A DNA stretch of 41,922 bases from Oscillospiraceae bacterium (GTDB taxonomy: Bacteria; Bacillota; Clostridia; Oscillospirales; JAAYXM01): assembly GCA_017559985.1 (NCBI GenBank), contig JAFYPW010000031.1:1-41922 (forward strand), written 5' to 3'. Below are positions 30,002 to 37,798 of the stretch, piece after piece (positions within the stretch are counted from its first letter, which is position 1; each line of letters starts with the position of its first letter). The notes beneath the pieces are model-generated. The model had not been told where the DNA came from and made no database searches. It worked only from the letters and a program-made list of their open reading frames with translations. The position numbers and the translations under genes are program-made.

Positions 30002-30784
30002 ATGGGAAATAAGATAAAAGTAATGATTGCAGAGGAAAACAAAGATTTTTGCTCGCTTCTCTCTTCGGCGATTGAGGCAGAGCCGGGCTTTGAGCTTTGC
30101 GGAAAGTGCACAGACGGCGGGGAGGCAATCCGTCTTTTTGAGGCTTCGTCACCCGATGTTATCGTGCTCGGCAGTATGCTTCCGTCAGTTGACGGCCTTG
30201 GCGTCTGCGAGGCAATACGTATGTCCGGTGCGGCAAAGCGCCCGGTAGTGTTTATGACGTCAGTCTCTCCGAATGAGGCACTTGCCACGGCGTCGGCAAA
30301 GCTTGGCGTAACATATTTTATGATAAAGCCGTTTTCTCCGAAAACGCTTGTCGAGAGGATAAAGATGTTTGCCGGCGAGCGGGGAATTTCAAGAAGGAGC
30401 GACCTTCCTGCCGCAAGTGAGGAGAGCATTGAGCTTCTTGTCACCTCCATTATCCACGAGATAGGCGTTCCTGCGCACATAAAGGGCTATCACTACCTTC
30501 GCGAGGCAATTATTCTTGCCGTGCGCGACATTGAGATTATAAACGCCATAACAAAGGTACTCTATCCGACGGTTGCAAGAAAGTTTTCAACAACACCGTC
30601 CCGCGTTGAGCGCGCAATCCGCCACGCGATTGAAACTGCGTGGAACCGCGGCGACCTTGACACTCTCAATAAGTTCTTCGGCTACACCGTTTCCAACACA
30701 AAAGGAAAGCCCACCAATTCAGAGTTTATCGCAATGATAGCAGACAAATTGAGTTTAGAGCTCAAACAGCAGGTTGCAGTATAA
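30002..30784 (+). CDS. spo0A: Spo0A-type response regulator with degenerate receiver domain
   Basis: 260 residues. Spo0A is the master regulator of sporulation entry, normally activated by phosphorylation. Residues 1-125 are the receiver domain and about 140-255 the DNA-binding domain, which is nearly identical to classical Spo0[65 protein letters not shown]. The receiver is abnormal: where the phosphoacceptor Asp should stand (VLDxxLP), the protein has Gly57 in [10 protein letters not shown], codon GGC at 30170-30172, one base from GAC. The acidic pocket is Glu-Glu (AEENKDF) and the conserved Lys is present (MIKPF). SpoIVB is not adjacent. GCGGAGG precedes the start. Confidence 0.94.
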   Translation: MGNKIKVMIAEENKDFCSLLSSAIEAEPGFELCGKCTDGGEAIRLFEASSPDVIVLGSMLPSVDGLGVCEAIRMSGAAKRPVVFMTSVSPNEALATASAKLGVTYFMIKPFSPKTLVERIKMFAGERGISRRSDLPAASEESIELLVTSIIHEIGVPAHIKGYHYLREAIILAVRDIEIINAITKVLYPTVARKFSTTPSRVERAIRHAIETAWNRGDLDTLNKFFGYTVSNTKGKPTNSEFIAMIADKLSLELKQQVAV

Positions 30785-30785
30785 T

Positions 30786-30814
30786 AAAAAAACTCTCCGC
30801 AGGAGAGTTTTTTT
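30786..30814. terminator. Bidirectional terminator between spo0A and metH
   Basis: AAAAAAACTCTCC, loop GCA, GGAGAGTTTTTTT; the convergent genes both end within 10 bp. Confidence 0.9.
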
Positions 30815-30822
30815 ATTTTTTT

Positions 30823-33225
30823 CTATTTTGAAACCATCACTTCTGCATAGCGCACGGTTTCCATAGCGTCGCGTGCGTATTTTGACGCGCCTATCTTTTT
30901 GGCATATTCCTCCGTGAGCACCGCACCGCCGACAACCGTTTTGCACCACGGAGCCTTTTCCTTTATAAGGCGCACGGTCTCCTCCATTGCGGGGACGGTC
31001 GTGGTCATAAGTGCGGAGAGGCCCGCAAACGGAGCGTGAAGCTCCAAAACCTTGTCCAGAACAGCTTCGGGCGGAACATCGCGCCCGAGGTCATAAACCT
31101 CAAAGCCGTAGTTTTCAAGGAGAAGCTTAACAATGTTTTTTCCTATGTCGTGAATGTCGCCCTTTACCGTGGCGATTACAAAAACACCCTTGCTTGTTTT
31201 CTTTTCTGCGCCCGAGACCGCGCTTTTTATAACCTCAAATGCGCTCTTTGCCGCCTCGGCGCTCATAAGAAGCTGCGGCAGATAAACCGTCTTTGCCTCA
31301 AAGCCGCGGCCTACCGTATCAAGTGCGGGGATAATCTCGCGATTGACAATTTCGAGCGCGTCTTCTGTTTTTAAAAGCTCTTTTGTAATTTCTGCCGCCT
31401 TTTCCTTAAATCCGCGGACTACCGCGCGGGAAAGCTCGCTTTCTGCACCGGAAATCTCCGCGGTGGCGGAAGCCTTCTCTGTTGTGGCGGGAGCAAGAGT
31501 AAACTCATCAGCATGAGCAATATATTCCGCGCAGTTCTCGTCGAGGTCAGAGAGTGCGTTGTATGTGTAATACGTCTTCATCATATCCGCGGAATAGGGG
31601 TTCATAATAGCGGCGGAAAGCCCGCTTTGCAGAGCAAGTGCAAAGAACGTGCCGTTTACCGCGTCGCGGTTGGGAAGACCGAAGGAGACGTTTGAAACGC
31701 CGAGCGAGGTGTGGCAGGAAAGCTCGTTGCGTATTCTGCGGAGCGATGAAAGAGTTGCAAGAGCCGCGCCGCCGTCTGCGCTTATCGTCATTGCAAGCGT
31801 GTCAAAGATGATGTCTTTTTTGTCTATTCCGTATTCCTTTGCAACAGCGAGAATCTTTTTTGCAATTTCAAACCTGCCGTCTGCCGTTTCGGGGATGCCA
31901 TTCTCGTCAAGCGTGAGCGCAACAACAACGCCGCCGTATTTTCGAACGAGCGGAAAGACCTCGCGCATACTCTCCTCTTTTCCGTTGACGGAGTTTATCA
32001 TAGCCTTGCCGTTGTAGCGGCGGAGTGCCGTCTCCATTGCAACGGGGTCAGACGTATCTATCTGAAGCGGAAGGTCGCAGACTGCCTGAAGCTCTGCCAC
32101 CGCGCCTTTAAGCATCGAAACCTCGTCAATTTCGGGAAGCCCGACATTGACGTCAAGAATGTGAACACCGCGCTCATGCTGTGCGACGCCCTCGGAGAGG
32201 ATATAGTCCATATCGTTTTCGCGGAGCGCTTGCTTAAAGCGCTTTTTGCCTGTGGGGTTTATGCGCTCGCCGATAAGCACGGGTTTTTTGCCGAAGCTTA
32301 CCGCGTGAGTGTATGAAGAAACAACCGTTATGTTCTTCTCCGTTACGGGGACAGGGGAAAGGGAGCGCGTTTTTTCGGTGAGCGCGCGGATGTAATCGGG
32401 CGTTGTGCCGCAGCATCCGCCGACAACGCGAACACCCGCCTTTATAATATCTGAAAGCTCGTCTGCAAATTCGTCGGGAAGAACATCAAACACCGTTTTT
32501 CCGTCCACAGACTTCGGAAGCCCTGCATTGGGTTTTAAGATAACGGGAACGCTTGATGCCGCAACAAGCCTTTTTGCGACGGCAGAAAGCTGTTTCGGGC
32601 CGAGTGAGCAGTTTGCGCCGAGCGCAGAGACACCCATACCCTCCAAAAGCGCAACCATCGCTTCGGGAGAAGCGCCCGTCATAAGTTTTCCGTCCTCGCC
32701 GTAGGCGTTTGAAACAATAACGGGAAGGTTTGAGTTTTCTTTTGCGGCAAGGAGCGCGGCTTTTGTTTCAAAGCTGTCGTTCATTGTCTCGATTATTATA
32801 AGGTCAACGCCTGCCGCAACACCGATCCTTACCGTCTTTGCGAAAACGGAAACGGCGTCCTCAAAGTCAAGGTCGCCGAGCGGGGCAAGAAGCTTTCCTG
32901 ACGGGCCGATGTCAAGAGCGATAAACTTCGGCGCCGGGGAGCTGCTCTCCTCGCGGGCGCGTTTTGCGTTAGAGACTGCCGCGGTGATAATGGCGGAAAG
33001 CTCGTCATCGGAGAATTTGAGCGAGTTTGCGCCGAAGGTATTCGTGCAGACGACGTTTGAGCCTGCGTCAAAGTATGCGCGGTGGATATCGCAAATAACA
33101 TCCGGGTGGGTGATATTCCAGCACTCGGGGAGTTCTCCGGGCAAAAGTCCGCGCGCCTGTAAGAGCGTACCCATACCGCCGTCGAGATAAACAATATTTG
33201 ATTTTAAAAATTTTTGAAAAGTCAT
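30823..33225 (-). CDS. metH: Cobalamin-dependent methionine synthase, catalytic and B12-binding part
   Basis: 800 residues. It transfers a methyl from methyltetrahydrofolate through cobalamin to homocysteine. The order is homocysteine domain (LDGGMGTLLQARGL at the start; zinc ligands in GGCCGTTPDYIRAL at about 280), the pterin-binding domain (IGERINPTGKKRFKQAL), the helical cap and the B12 Rossmann domain with DIHDIGKN holding the lower-ligand His, GLSALMTTTVPAMEETV and VVGGAVLT. The C-terminal reactivation domain of one-piece MetH (about 1200 residues) is missing and is encoded by the next gene upstream, so this is a split MetH as known in Thermotoga and Clostridia. Confidence 0.94.
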   Translation of the reverse strand: MTFQKFLKSNIVYLDGGMGTLLQARGLLPGELPECWNITHPDVICDIHRAYFDAGSNVVCTNTFGANSLKFSDDELSAIITAAVSNAKRAREESSSPAPKFIALDIGPSGKLLAPLGDLDFEDAVSVFAKTVRIGVAAGVDLIIIETMNDSFETKAALLAAKENSNLPVIVSNAYGEDGKLMTGASPEAMVALLEGMGVSALGANCSLGPKQLSAVAKRLVAASSVPVILKPNAGLPKSVDGKTVFDVLPDEFADELSDIIKAGVRVVGGCCGTTPDYIRALTEKTRSLSPVPVTEKNITVVSSYTHAVSFGKKPVLIGERINPTGKKRFKQALRENDMDYILSEGVAQHERGVHILDVNVGLPEIDEVSMLKGAVAELQAVCDLPLQIDTSDPVAMETALRRYNGKAMINSVNGKEESMREVFPLVRKYGGVVVALTLDENGIPETADGRFEIAKKILAVAKEYGIDKKDIIFDTLAMTISADGGAALATLSSLRRIRNELSCHTSLGVSNVSFGLPNRDAVNGTFFALALQSGLSAAIMNPYSADMMKTYYTYNALSDLDENCAEYIAHADEFTLAPATTEKASATAEISGAESELSRAVVRGFKEKAAEITKELLKTEDALEIVNREIIPALDTVGRGFEAKTVYLPQLLMSAEAAKSAFEVIKSAVSGAEKKTSKGVFVIATVKGDIHDIGKNIVKLLLENYGFEVYDLGRDVPPEAVLDKVLELHAPFAGLSALMTTTVPAMEETVRLIKEKAPWCKTVVGGAVLTEEYAKKIGASKYARDAMETVRYAEVMVSK

Positions 33226-33234
33226 AATAATACC

Positions 33235-33825
33235 TCAGCTTACACCAATAAATGCCGTGACGGATTTTGTCGGAGACATCAAGAGGCTGTCGTTTAAAGA
33301 AAGGCCTATTTTTCGCGGTGCGTCGAGCACAGAGAAAATGTCGTGCTGTACGGAAAGGGAAATATCGCCATAGCCCGGGCTTCTGCGGGGAGTGTGCCGC
33401 CCGCCGAGCTCGTTTTCCATCTCGCGGCAGAACGCGTCGCAGAGCGCCTCTATCCGTTCTGCACCCAGCGCCTGCAAGATTACTGCACGCGCAGGGGAGA
33501 TGCGGCTGTATTTTGAGATAAGGCGGTCAATTCCCGTGCCGACTGTTGCCGCAAAAATAATTGCACGGGAAGAGGCCGAAAGGTTTTGTGAAAGAGTTTC
33601 TGATTCTACGGAGAAGGCTCCGAAATCGCACACCGCACCCGAAACGGAAAGGTCGCAGACACGGTAGCAGACGTTATAGGTAAAGCATTCTGCGGCTTCT
33701 TCCGTGCAGCTGCGCAGAAGGGCAAGTATGTTTTCGTCAGCTTCGCGGCAGCCTGCATAGCGGAGAACTTCCTTTTCGCATATGGGCGGCGCAGAAAAGC
33801 TCTTTAAAAGAGGTAGCGCGCTCAT
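33235..33825 (-). CDS. Separate methionine synthase reactivation (SAM-binding) domain protein
   Basis: 196 residues. The AdoMet-binding activation domain reductively remethylates oxidised cob(II)alamin in MetH. The family motifs are seen in HTPRRSPGYGDISLSVQHDIF (RxSPGYGD) and in the end MSPTKSVTAFIG (MxPxKSVTA). As a free-standing protein it serves in trans for the truncated MetH encoded 9 bp downstream. It starts with ATGA overlapping the metF stop, which indicates translational coupling in a metF, activation domain, metH operon. Confidence 0.92.
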   Translation of the reverse strand: MSALPLLKSFSAPPICEKEVLRYAGCREADENILALLRSCTEEAAECFTYNVCYRVCDLSVSGAVCDFGAFSVESETLSQNLSASSRAIIFAATVGTGIDRLISKYSRISPARAVILQALGAERIEALCDAFCREMENELGGRHTPRRSPGYGDISLSVQHDIFSVLDAPRKIGLSLNDSLLMSPTKSVTAFIGVS

Positions 33826-34700
33826 TTGCCTAAAATATCAGAAAGATTTTCCATAATCTTTCTTGCAACGTCGGGCTTGTTCATGGAATATACGTGAACG
33901 TTTGTTATTCCGTTTGCGAAAAGGTCGATAATCTGGTCTGTCGCATAGGCAATACCCGCCTGCTTCATCGCGTCGGGGTTGTCGCCGAACTTGTCGACAA
34001 GGCTTTTAAAGCGCTGGGGCATAAACGAGCCCGAGAGCGAGATAGCTCGCGCGACCTGGTTTGCGTTTGTAATCGGCATAATTCCGGGAACAACGGGCAC
34101 GCATATCCCCGCCTCGCGGATTTTGTATAAAAAGTTGTATAAAAGGTTGTTGTCAAAAAACATCTGCGTTGTGAGAAAATCACAGCCCGCGTCCACCTTT
34201 TCTCTGAGATGGGCGATGTCCTCCTTCTGGTCGCGGCTTTCCGGGTGAATTTCAGGATAGCACGCGCCTCCGATGCAAAAATCGGGGTTTGCCGATTTAA
34301 GCTCGGCTATGAGGTCCGTCGCGTGACGGAAGTCCCAGTGTGAGCGGTCATCGTTTCGCCTTTCCTCGGGAATATCGCCGCGAAGAGCCATAATGTTTTC
34401 TATCCCCGCCTCGCGGATTTCGCGGATGCGCTCGCGCACCGTCTCGCGGCTTGAAGAGACGCAGGTGAGGTGTTCAAGCGTGGGTATGTTATGCGCCGCC
34501 TTCAAGTTCTTTGCGATGTCGAGCGTGTAGCGGCTTGTTCCGCCACCCGCGCCGTATGTAACACTCATAAAGGCAGGTTTAAGCGTTGCAATCTCTTCTG
34601 TCGCAGCTCTCACGCTTTCAAAGCTCGTCTCCGTTTTCGGGGGAAAAACCTCAAAAGAGAGAGAAAGTGTATCTTTTTTCAGTAAATCTATAATTTTCAT
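33822..34700 (-). CDS. metF: 5,10-methylenetetrahydrofolate reductase
   Basis: 292 residues, standard length. It reduces methylene-THF to methyl-THF, the substrate of MetH. Motifs: LSFEVFPPKTETSFESV at the start, FMSVTYGAGGGTSRYTLDIA, LTCVSSSRETVRERI, NIMALRGDIPEE, CIGGACYPEIHPES, DFLTTQMFFDNN and VPGIMPITNANQVARAISLSG. It is the first gene of the operon behind AAGAAGG. No B12 riboswitch, SAM riboswitch or T-box structure is visible in the 140-bp leader; only a plain promoter. Electron donor (NADH or ferredoxin) is unclear from sequence. Confidence 0.95.
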   Translation of the reverse strand: MKIIDLLKKDTLSLSFEVFPPKTETSFESVRAATEEIATLKPAFMSVTYGAGGGTSRYTLDIAKNLKAAHNIPTLEHLTCVSSSRETVRERIREIREAGIENIMALRGDIPEERRNDDRSHWDFRHATDLIAELKSANPDFCIGGACYPEIHPESRDQKEDIAHLREKVDAGCDFLTTQMFFDNNLLYNFLYKIREAGICVPVVPGIMPITNANQVARAISLSGSFMPQRFKSLVDKFGDNPDAMKQAGIAYATDQIIDLFANGITNVHVYSMNKPDVARKIMENLSDILGK

Positions 34701-34732
34701 ATCAAAAACCTTCTTAATTTAATTTAAATTAT

Positions 34733-34761
34733 ATTATATACCAAAAAAAACATAAACACAA
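34733..34761 (-). promoter_or_regulatory. Promoter of the metF operon
   Basis: On the minus strand TTGTGT (34756-34761), 17 bp, TATAAT (34733-34738). Confidence 0.6.
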
Positions 34762-34770
34762 TACAGTTTT

Positions 34771-34804
34771 AAAAAAAGAGCCGGACTGAAAGTCCGGCTT
34801 TCTT
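34771..34804 (-). terminator. Terminator of the SLH fragment transcript
   Basis: A 9-bp stem AGCCGGACT (34779-34787) with AGTCCGGCT (34791-34799) and a GAA loop; on the minus strand it is followed by CTTTTTTT. Confidence 0.85.
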
Positions 34805-34842
34805 TGCTGTGAAACAAGGTTCAAAAAGATAGGCGAAGGAGT

Positions 34843-35319
34843 TTAATCTTCAAACTCACTCCAATCGCGAACCTCGCGCAGCGAAGTCCACTTTTCGTGG
34901 CTGTTGGCCTTGCGGTCATAGTAATGGCTGTTTGTTGCTTCCTGAACGGGGAGATAGTACCAGGCCGTTGTGTCTGCGTTATCCGGCCATTTGACCATAC
35001 CGTCAAGAAGGTCGCTTGTATTTTCGGGAACACGGTTGAGTACGCGGTTGATTAAGGTCATCGCCTCAGCGCGTGTGATGAGTCTGTCGGGGCGGAATGA
35101 GCCGTCCTCATAGCCTCTTATCCAACCGTGTGCCGCGGCCTCGTGGATATAATCTTCTGCCCAATGGCCCGAAACATCCGTGAAGTTATCCTTAATCTCA
35201 AAGGCAGAATTGTCAAATCTTGCAGCCATTGCCGCAAACTCTGCGCGTGTGATATATGCGTCCGGTGCAAACAGATTTGAGAGCTGCATACTCAATGCCG
35301 CTTGCCACTTCTTCAACAT
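34843..35319 (-). pseudogene. 3' part of a surface-layer-homology (SLH) protein gene
   Basis: 158 codons from the first ATG in frame, but the text starts in the middle of an SLH repeat: FAPDAYITRAEFAAMAARFDN is the second half of one SLH motif, and FTDVSGHWAEDYIHEAAAHGWIRGYEDGSFRPDRLITRAEAMTLINRVL a complete second one. The rest (WPDNADTTAWYYLPVQEATNSHYY and a Trp-rich end) is a typical end of such proteins. SLH domains anchor proteins to the wall and need a signal peptide, which is absent here. The sequence begins at the end of a TetR gene in another frame, so it is a remnant of a larger SLH protein. Confidence 0.8.
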
Positions 35320-35779
35320 CTTTAAAGTCGTGTTCAGTCCATTGGGGAAGTCTCTCGTGCAGCAGATTAAAATTCTTTTCAGCGGCCCAGATCTTTATAT
35401 GGTCATAAGTCTGGGGCAGGGTATATGCCGAAGAATACAGGTCCCATGCGCTCTGGCTGTGCTCGCACAGGGCAATCTGCGCCGTGATTTCCATAGCATA
35501 AGCAAAAAGTGTGTCATCGGTGTTTTTGTGTATATCCTCAATGGTTTGTGCGTGAAAGTCCATAAGCTCCTCAATGAGCACTTTTAACAGATCTTCTTTG
35601 GAGTGGAAATAGTAAGTTATATTCCCGACTTTAATTCCCGATTCCTTTTCGATTATCTTAAATGTTGTTTTTGTATATCCGTTTTCGAGAAACAGTTTTG
35701 TTGCCGCACGAACAATGCTTATCTGTGCTTCCGAGAAAGGGTTTAGCCTGTTGTGCCGATTAACGATACTGTTTATCAA
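35213..35779 (-). pseudogene. TetR-family regulator gene, truncated 3' end joined to an SLH gene
   Basis: 188 codons. It has a normal TetR DNA-binding domain (IVRAATKLFLENGYTKTTFKIIEKESGIKVGNITYYFHSKEDLL) and most of the ligand domain, up to EVASGIEYAALKSVC. The last 20 residues (TGRIYHTRRVCGNGCKI) are translated from SLH DNA in the wrong frame, so the true C-terminal helices are lost. I start it at a TTG at 35779, which has GGGAGGTG 7 bp upstream. The protein may still bind DNA. The probable operator is the ACATC/GATGT repeat in its own promoter. Confidence 0.8.
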
Positions 35780-35820
35780 TTGGCTCACCTCCCAAAATGT
35801 ATCTATGATATATACTAAAC

Positions 35821-35846
35821 ACATCATAAAGATGTCGTTTTGTCAA
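35821..35846 (-). promoter_or_regulatory. TetR promoter with inverted repeat operator
   Basis: A -35 TTGACA on the minus strand (35841-35846) is followed by the inverted repeat ACATC-5-GATGT (35821-35835), a typical place for a TetR autoregulator to bind. The -10 is not clear. Confidence 0.45.
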
Positions 35847-35888
35847 TAGTTTTCGTTCAGGAAAAACAACAAAAAAACGCATTGAGCG

Positions 35889-35930
35889 TCCGGCTGGTAC
35901 GTTTTCTGTTTGGCGGAGAGAGTGGGATTC
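35889..35930. repeat. Direct repeat copy 1: duplicated tRNA-Ser 3' end and flank
   Basis: 42 bp identical to 36040-36081, which holds the 3' acceptor and part of the T arm of tRNA-Ser plus 22 bp downstream of the gene. Beyond the identical stretch the T arm is still recognisable but altered (GGGTAGAATCCC instead of GGGTTCGAATCCC), and the A-rich flank is also similar (from 35868). Confidence 0.85.
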
Positions 35931-35942
35931 TACCCGCGGGCT

Positions 35943-35984
35943 AAAAAGCCTGCCACAGGCAGCCTTTTTACGCTCTGCGGAGCG
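35943..35984. repeat. Hairpins within the tRNA-Ser repeat region
   Basis: A terminator-like stem with AAAAAG and CTGCC arms (35943-35969, two mismatched positions) and a small stem CGCTC/GAGCG (35971-35984) lie between the two repeat copies. No open reading frame of substance crosses this stretch; frames running through it translate tRNA sequence. Confidence 0.5.
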
Positions 35985-36027
35985 CCGCCCTGTTCGAACC
36001 CTCACTCCCTCGGGCGCAAAACAAAAA

Positions 36028-36054
36028 AACGCACCAACCTCCGGCTGGTACGTT
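36028..36054 (-). terminator. Terminator of tRNA-Ser
   Basis: On the minus strand AACGTACCAGCC pairs with GGTTGGTGCGTT (12 bp with two G-U pairs, 3-nt loop) and is followed by TTTTT. The duplicated copy on the left has lost most of the second arm. Confidence 0.75.
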
Positions 36055-36081
36055 TTCTGTTTGGCGGAGAGAGTGGGATTC
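36040..36081. repeat. Direct repeat copy 2, at the real tRNA-Ser 3' end
   Basis: 42 bp identical to 35889-35930. It contains part of the tRNA-Ser terminator and the last 20 bp of the tRNA gene. Confidence 0.85.
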
Positions 36082-36150
36082 GAACCCACGCGCCCTTTCG
36101 GACAAACGGTTTTCAAGACCGCCTCGTTATGACCACTTCGATATCTCTCC
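36062..36150 (-). tRNA. tRNA-Ser (anticodon UGA)
   Basis: 89 nt on the minus strand with acceptor GGAGAGA/UCUCUCC, D arm, anticodon stem GCGGU/ACCGU with loop CUUGAAA (anticodon UGA), a long variable arm (class II) with paired CCG.AAAGG-type segment, T loop TTCGAAT and an encoded CCA. Confidence 0.93.
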
Positions 36151-36213
36151 ATATAACACGGACGAAAGTCCGTGTATCATTCTAACAAAACAAAGAAAGA
36201 TTGTCAAGGTTTT

Positions 36214-37305
36214 TTATTCAAGGTTTTCGGATATATCTTCCAAAGTTTCGCCCTCGATTATAACTTCCGCGTCGGGCGGGACGATTGCAACATAGCTGTC
36301 GCCCGGGAGAACGGGAAGCTCTGTGCCGTCTGCTTCATAGAACTTAAACGGTGCAGAGGTGTCGCTTCTCTTCCAGGTAAAGTCCGTCTGTGTCCCGTTT
36401 ACGAAATATTTTCCGCTTCCCTCGCCGACCGTGTCAAAGCGAAGTCTTCCTGCCGTGTCACCCTTTATGACATATGAGTTCATGCGGAGAACGAACACGT
36501 TTTTAAACGCGAGCTGGTTTCCTGTCTCGGCGTCAATGTGTGATGTGCCGTACTGACCGATGCGATAAAGCCCGATAGCTTCATCATATGTATATGTTCC
36601 TGTTTTATACGAGGAAAACTTTGCGGAAATTTTTGTCGCGTCAGAGCCGTCATAGAGTGCATCAGCAGAGAAATTGAAAACATCGCCGTATTTTGAGGAG
36701 CGCGTTGTGCGCGTGCCTTCGGCTTCAAATTTTTCAAGAAGCCGCTCACCTGAGGTGAAAACGCTGTGCTCATATCCGCTTGACTGGATGCGGCCTTTGT
36801 CGCGCCAATACATCGCGTTGTTTTTGCCCTCGATAAGGTCAAATGACGCCATGCCGCGGCTTTTTATCTGGCTGTATGCCTCGGGGCTTCCGCCTATGTG
36901 GATGTAAATCGCGTCGACGCTCTGGGCAAAGTCGAGATAATACGGGCGCGCAGAGCGGATTGTGCCTATTTGCGGGATGTCTGACAAATCGTCAAAAACA
37001 GCGAGGAGTCTTGTTATTCCGCCCTCGGCGAGTGCTTCGAAGATAATACTTGCATTTGAAATTCCGTATTGCGGAAGGGCTTTTTTGATGTTGTTTATCA
37101 TAATGGCCGTCGGGCGGCGGTTTGCGTCCTCTTCACTTTCGACGGGAAGGCCTGTCAGTGCGCTGAAAAACTCAGGCTCGGGTTCCTCGACGATTTCGGG
37201 GCCGTATTCAAACGGCTCGTCGGAAGAGGGTGTGCCCTTGCAGGCTGAAAGTGCAAGAGTGAGAACAAGCAAAAGAACGAGAAGGACAGAAATTTTCGAC
37301 TTCAT
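36214..37305 (-). CDS. yerB: DUF3048 lipoprotein (YerB-like)
   Basis: 363 residues. A lipoprotein signal peptide ending in LSAC (Cys21) is followed by an acidic spacer (residues 25-45) and the DUF3048 N-terminal domain (LTGLPVESEEDANRRPTAIMINNIKKALPQYGISNASIIFEALAEGGITRLLAVF) and C-terminal half (TVGEGSGKYFVNGTQTDFTWKRSD and PGDSYVAIVPPDAEV). Family members such as YerB of Bacillus are cell-surface proteins of unknown function, with links to spore or membrane biology not established. It begins behind AAAGGTG; start and length agree with the family. Confidence 0.9.
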   Translation of the reverse strand: MKSKISVLLVLLLVLTLALSACKGTPSSDEPFEYGPEIVEEPEPEFFSALTGLPVESEEDANRRPTAIMINNIKKALPQYGISNASIIFEALAEGGITRLLAVFDDLSDIPQIGTIRSARPYYLDFAQSVDAIYIHIGGSPEAYSQIKSRGMASFDLIEGKNNAMYWRDKGRIQSSGYEHSVFTSGERLLEKFEAEGTRTTRSSKYGDVFNFSADALYDGSDATKISAKFSSYKTGTYTYDEAIGLYRIGQYGTSHIDAETGNQLAFKNVFVLRMNSYVIKGDTAGRLRFDTVGEGSGKYFVNGTQTDFTWKRSDTSAPFKFYEADGTELPVLPGDSYVAIVPPDAEVIIEGETLEDISENLE

Positions 37306-37345
37306 AAGCTTTTAACACCTTTCGTTTTTATATAGACTTATTTTA

Positions 37346-37714
37346 TCACATATTGAATTTGATTACAAGTAAGAGTCCTTCAAAAGTGTCGCCGAAGGTA
37401 TCAACGCCGAGCATACACGGAACAGCCCCCTCCTTAATGCTGCAAACGGCGCTGCTGCAAATCTCCCCGCCACGCTCGGCAGCGTACGAGCCTGCAATAT
37501 CGTTTCCGTTTACGGTAAAGACCGCACCGCCGTCCTTTGCGGAGAAAACGAGAAGATAGATGCAGTAAAGCCCGCTTTCCGAGATGTTTATTCCCGAAGG
37601 GTTGCTCCCCGAAATCCAGGAGGGTGCGGGCGGAGGCGCATATAAAACGGAAGTTTTTTCGTTTTTCTTGAAAAACAGTGCGGCAAAGGAAGATGCGGCT
37701 TTCTTGTCGTCCAT
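37346..37714 (-). CDS. Small protein resembling the BclA C-terminal (C1q/TNF-like) domain
   Basis: 122 residues, no signal peptide. The run INISESGLYCIYLLVFSAKDGGAVFTVNGNDIAGSYAAERGG, followed by SIKEGAVPCMLGVDTFG, has the alternate strand pattern and Gly positions of the trimeric jelly-roll found at the C-terminus of collagen-like exosporium proteins of Bacillus and Clostridia. There is no collagen (GXX) region here. The resemblance is moderate; if right, the product may belong to the outer layers of the spore. A GGAGGAG site precedes the ATG. It lies between the DUF3048 gene and ung on the same strand. Confidence 0.65.
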   Translation of the reverse strand: MDDKKAASSFAALFFKKNEKTSVLYAPPPAPSWISGSNPSGINISESGLYCIYLLVFSAKDGGAVFTVNGNDIAGSYAAERGGEICSSAVCSIKEGAVPCMLGVDTFGDTFEGLLLVIKFNM

Positions 37715-37765
37715 ATTTTCTCCTCCGGATACTGTGATATATTATCTTATTCCGGAGTTTTAAAA

Positions 37766-37796
37766 ATGTCCGCGAAGAGTGTTCTTCACGGACATA
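37766..37796 (-). terminator. Terminator of ung
   Basis: On the minus strand ATGTCCGTGAAGA pairs with TCTTCGCGGACAT (13 bp including one G-U), followed by TTTTTA. On the plus strand the G-U position becomes an A-C mismatch, so it works for ung. Confidence 0.85.
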
Positions 37797-37798
37797 GT

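Noticed and set aside
34701..34842. B12 or SAM riboswitch in front of the metF-metH operon
   Set aside because: The leader is short and AT-rich; no B12 box, kink-turn or S-box features are visible, only a promoter and the terminator of the next gene.
35760..36152. 130-residue minus-strand frame crossing tRNA-Ser and the repeat
   Set aside because: It translates tRNA and terminator sequence; the repeats explain the open frame.
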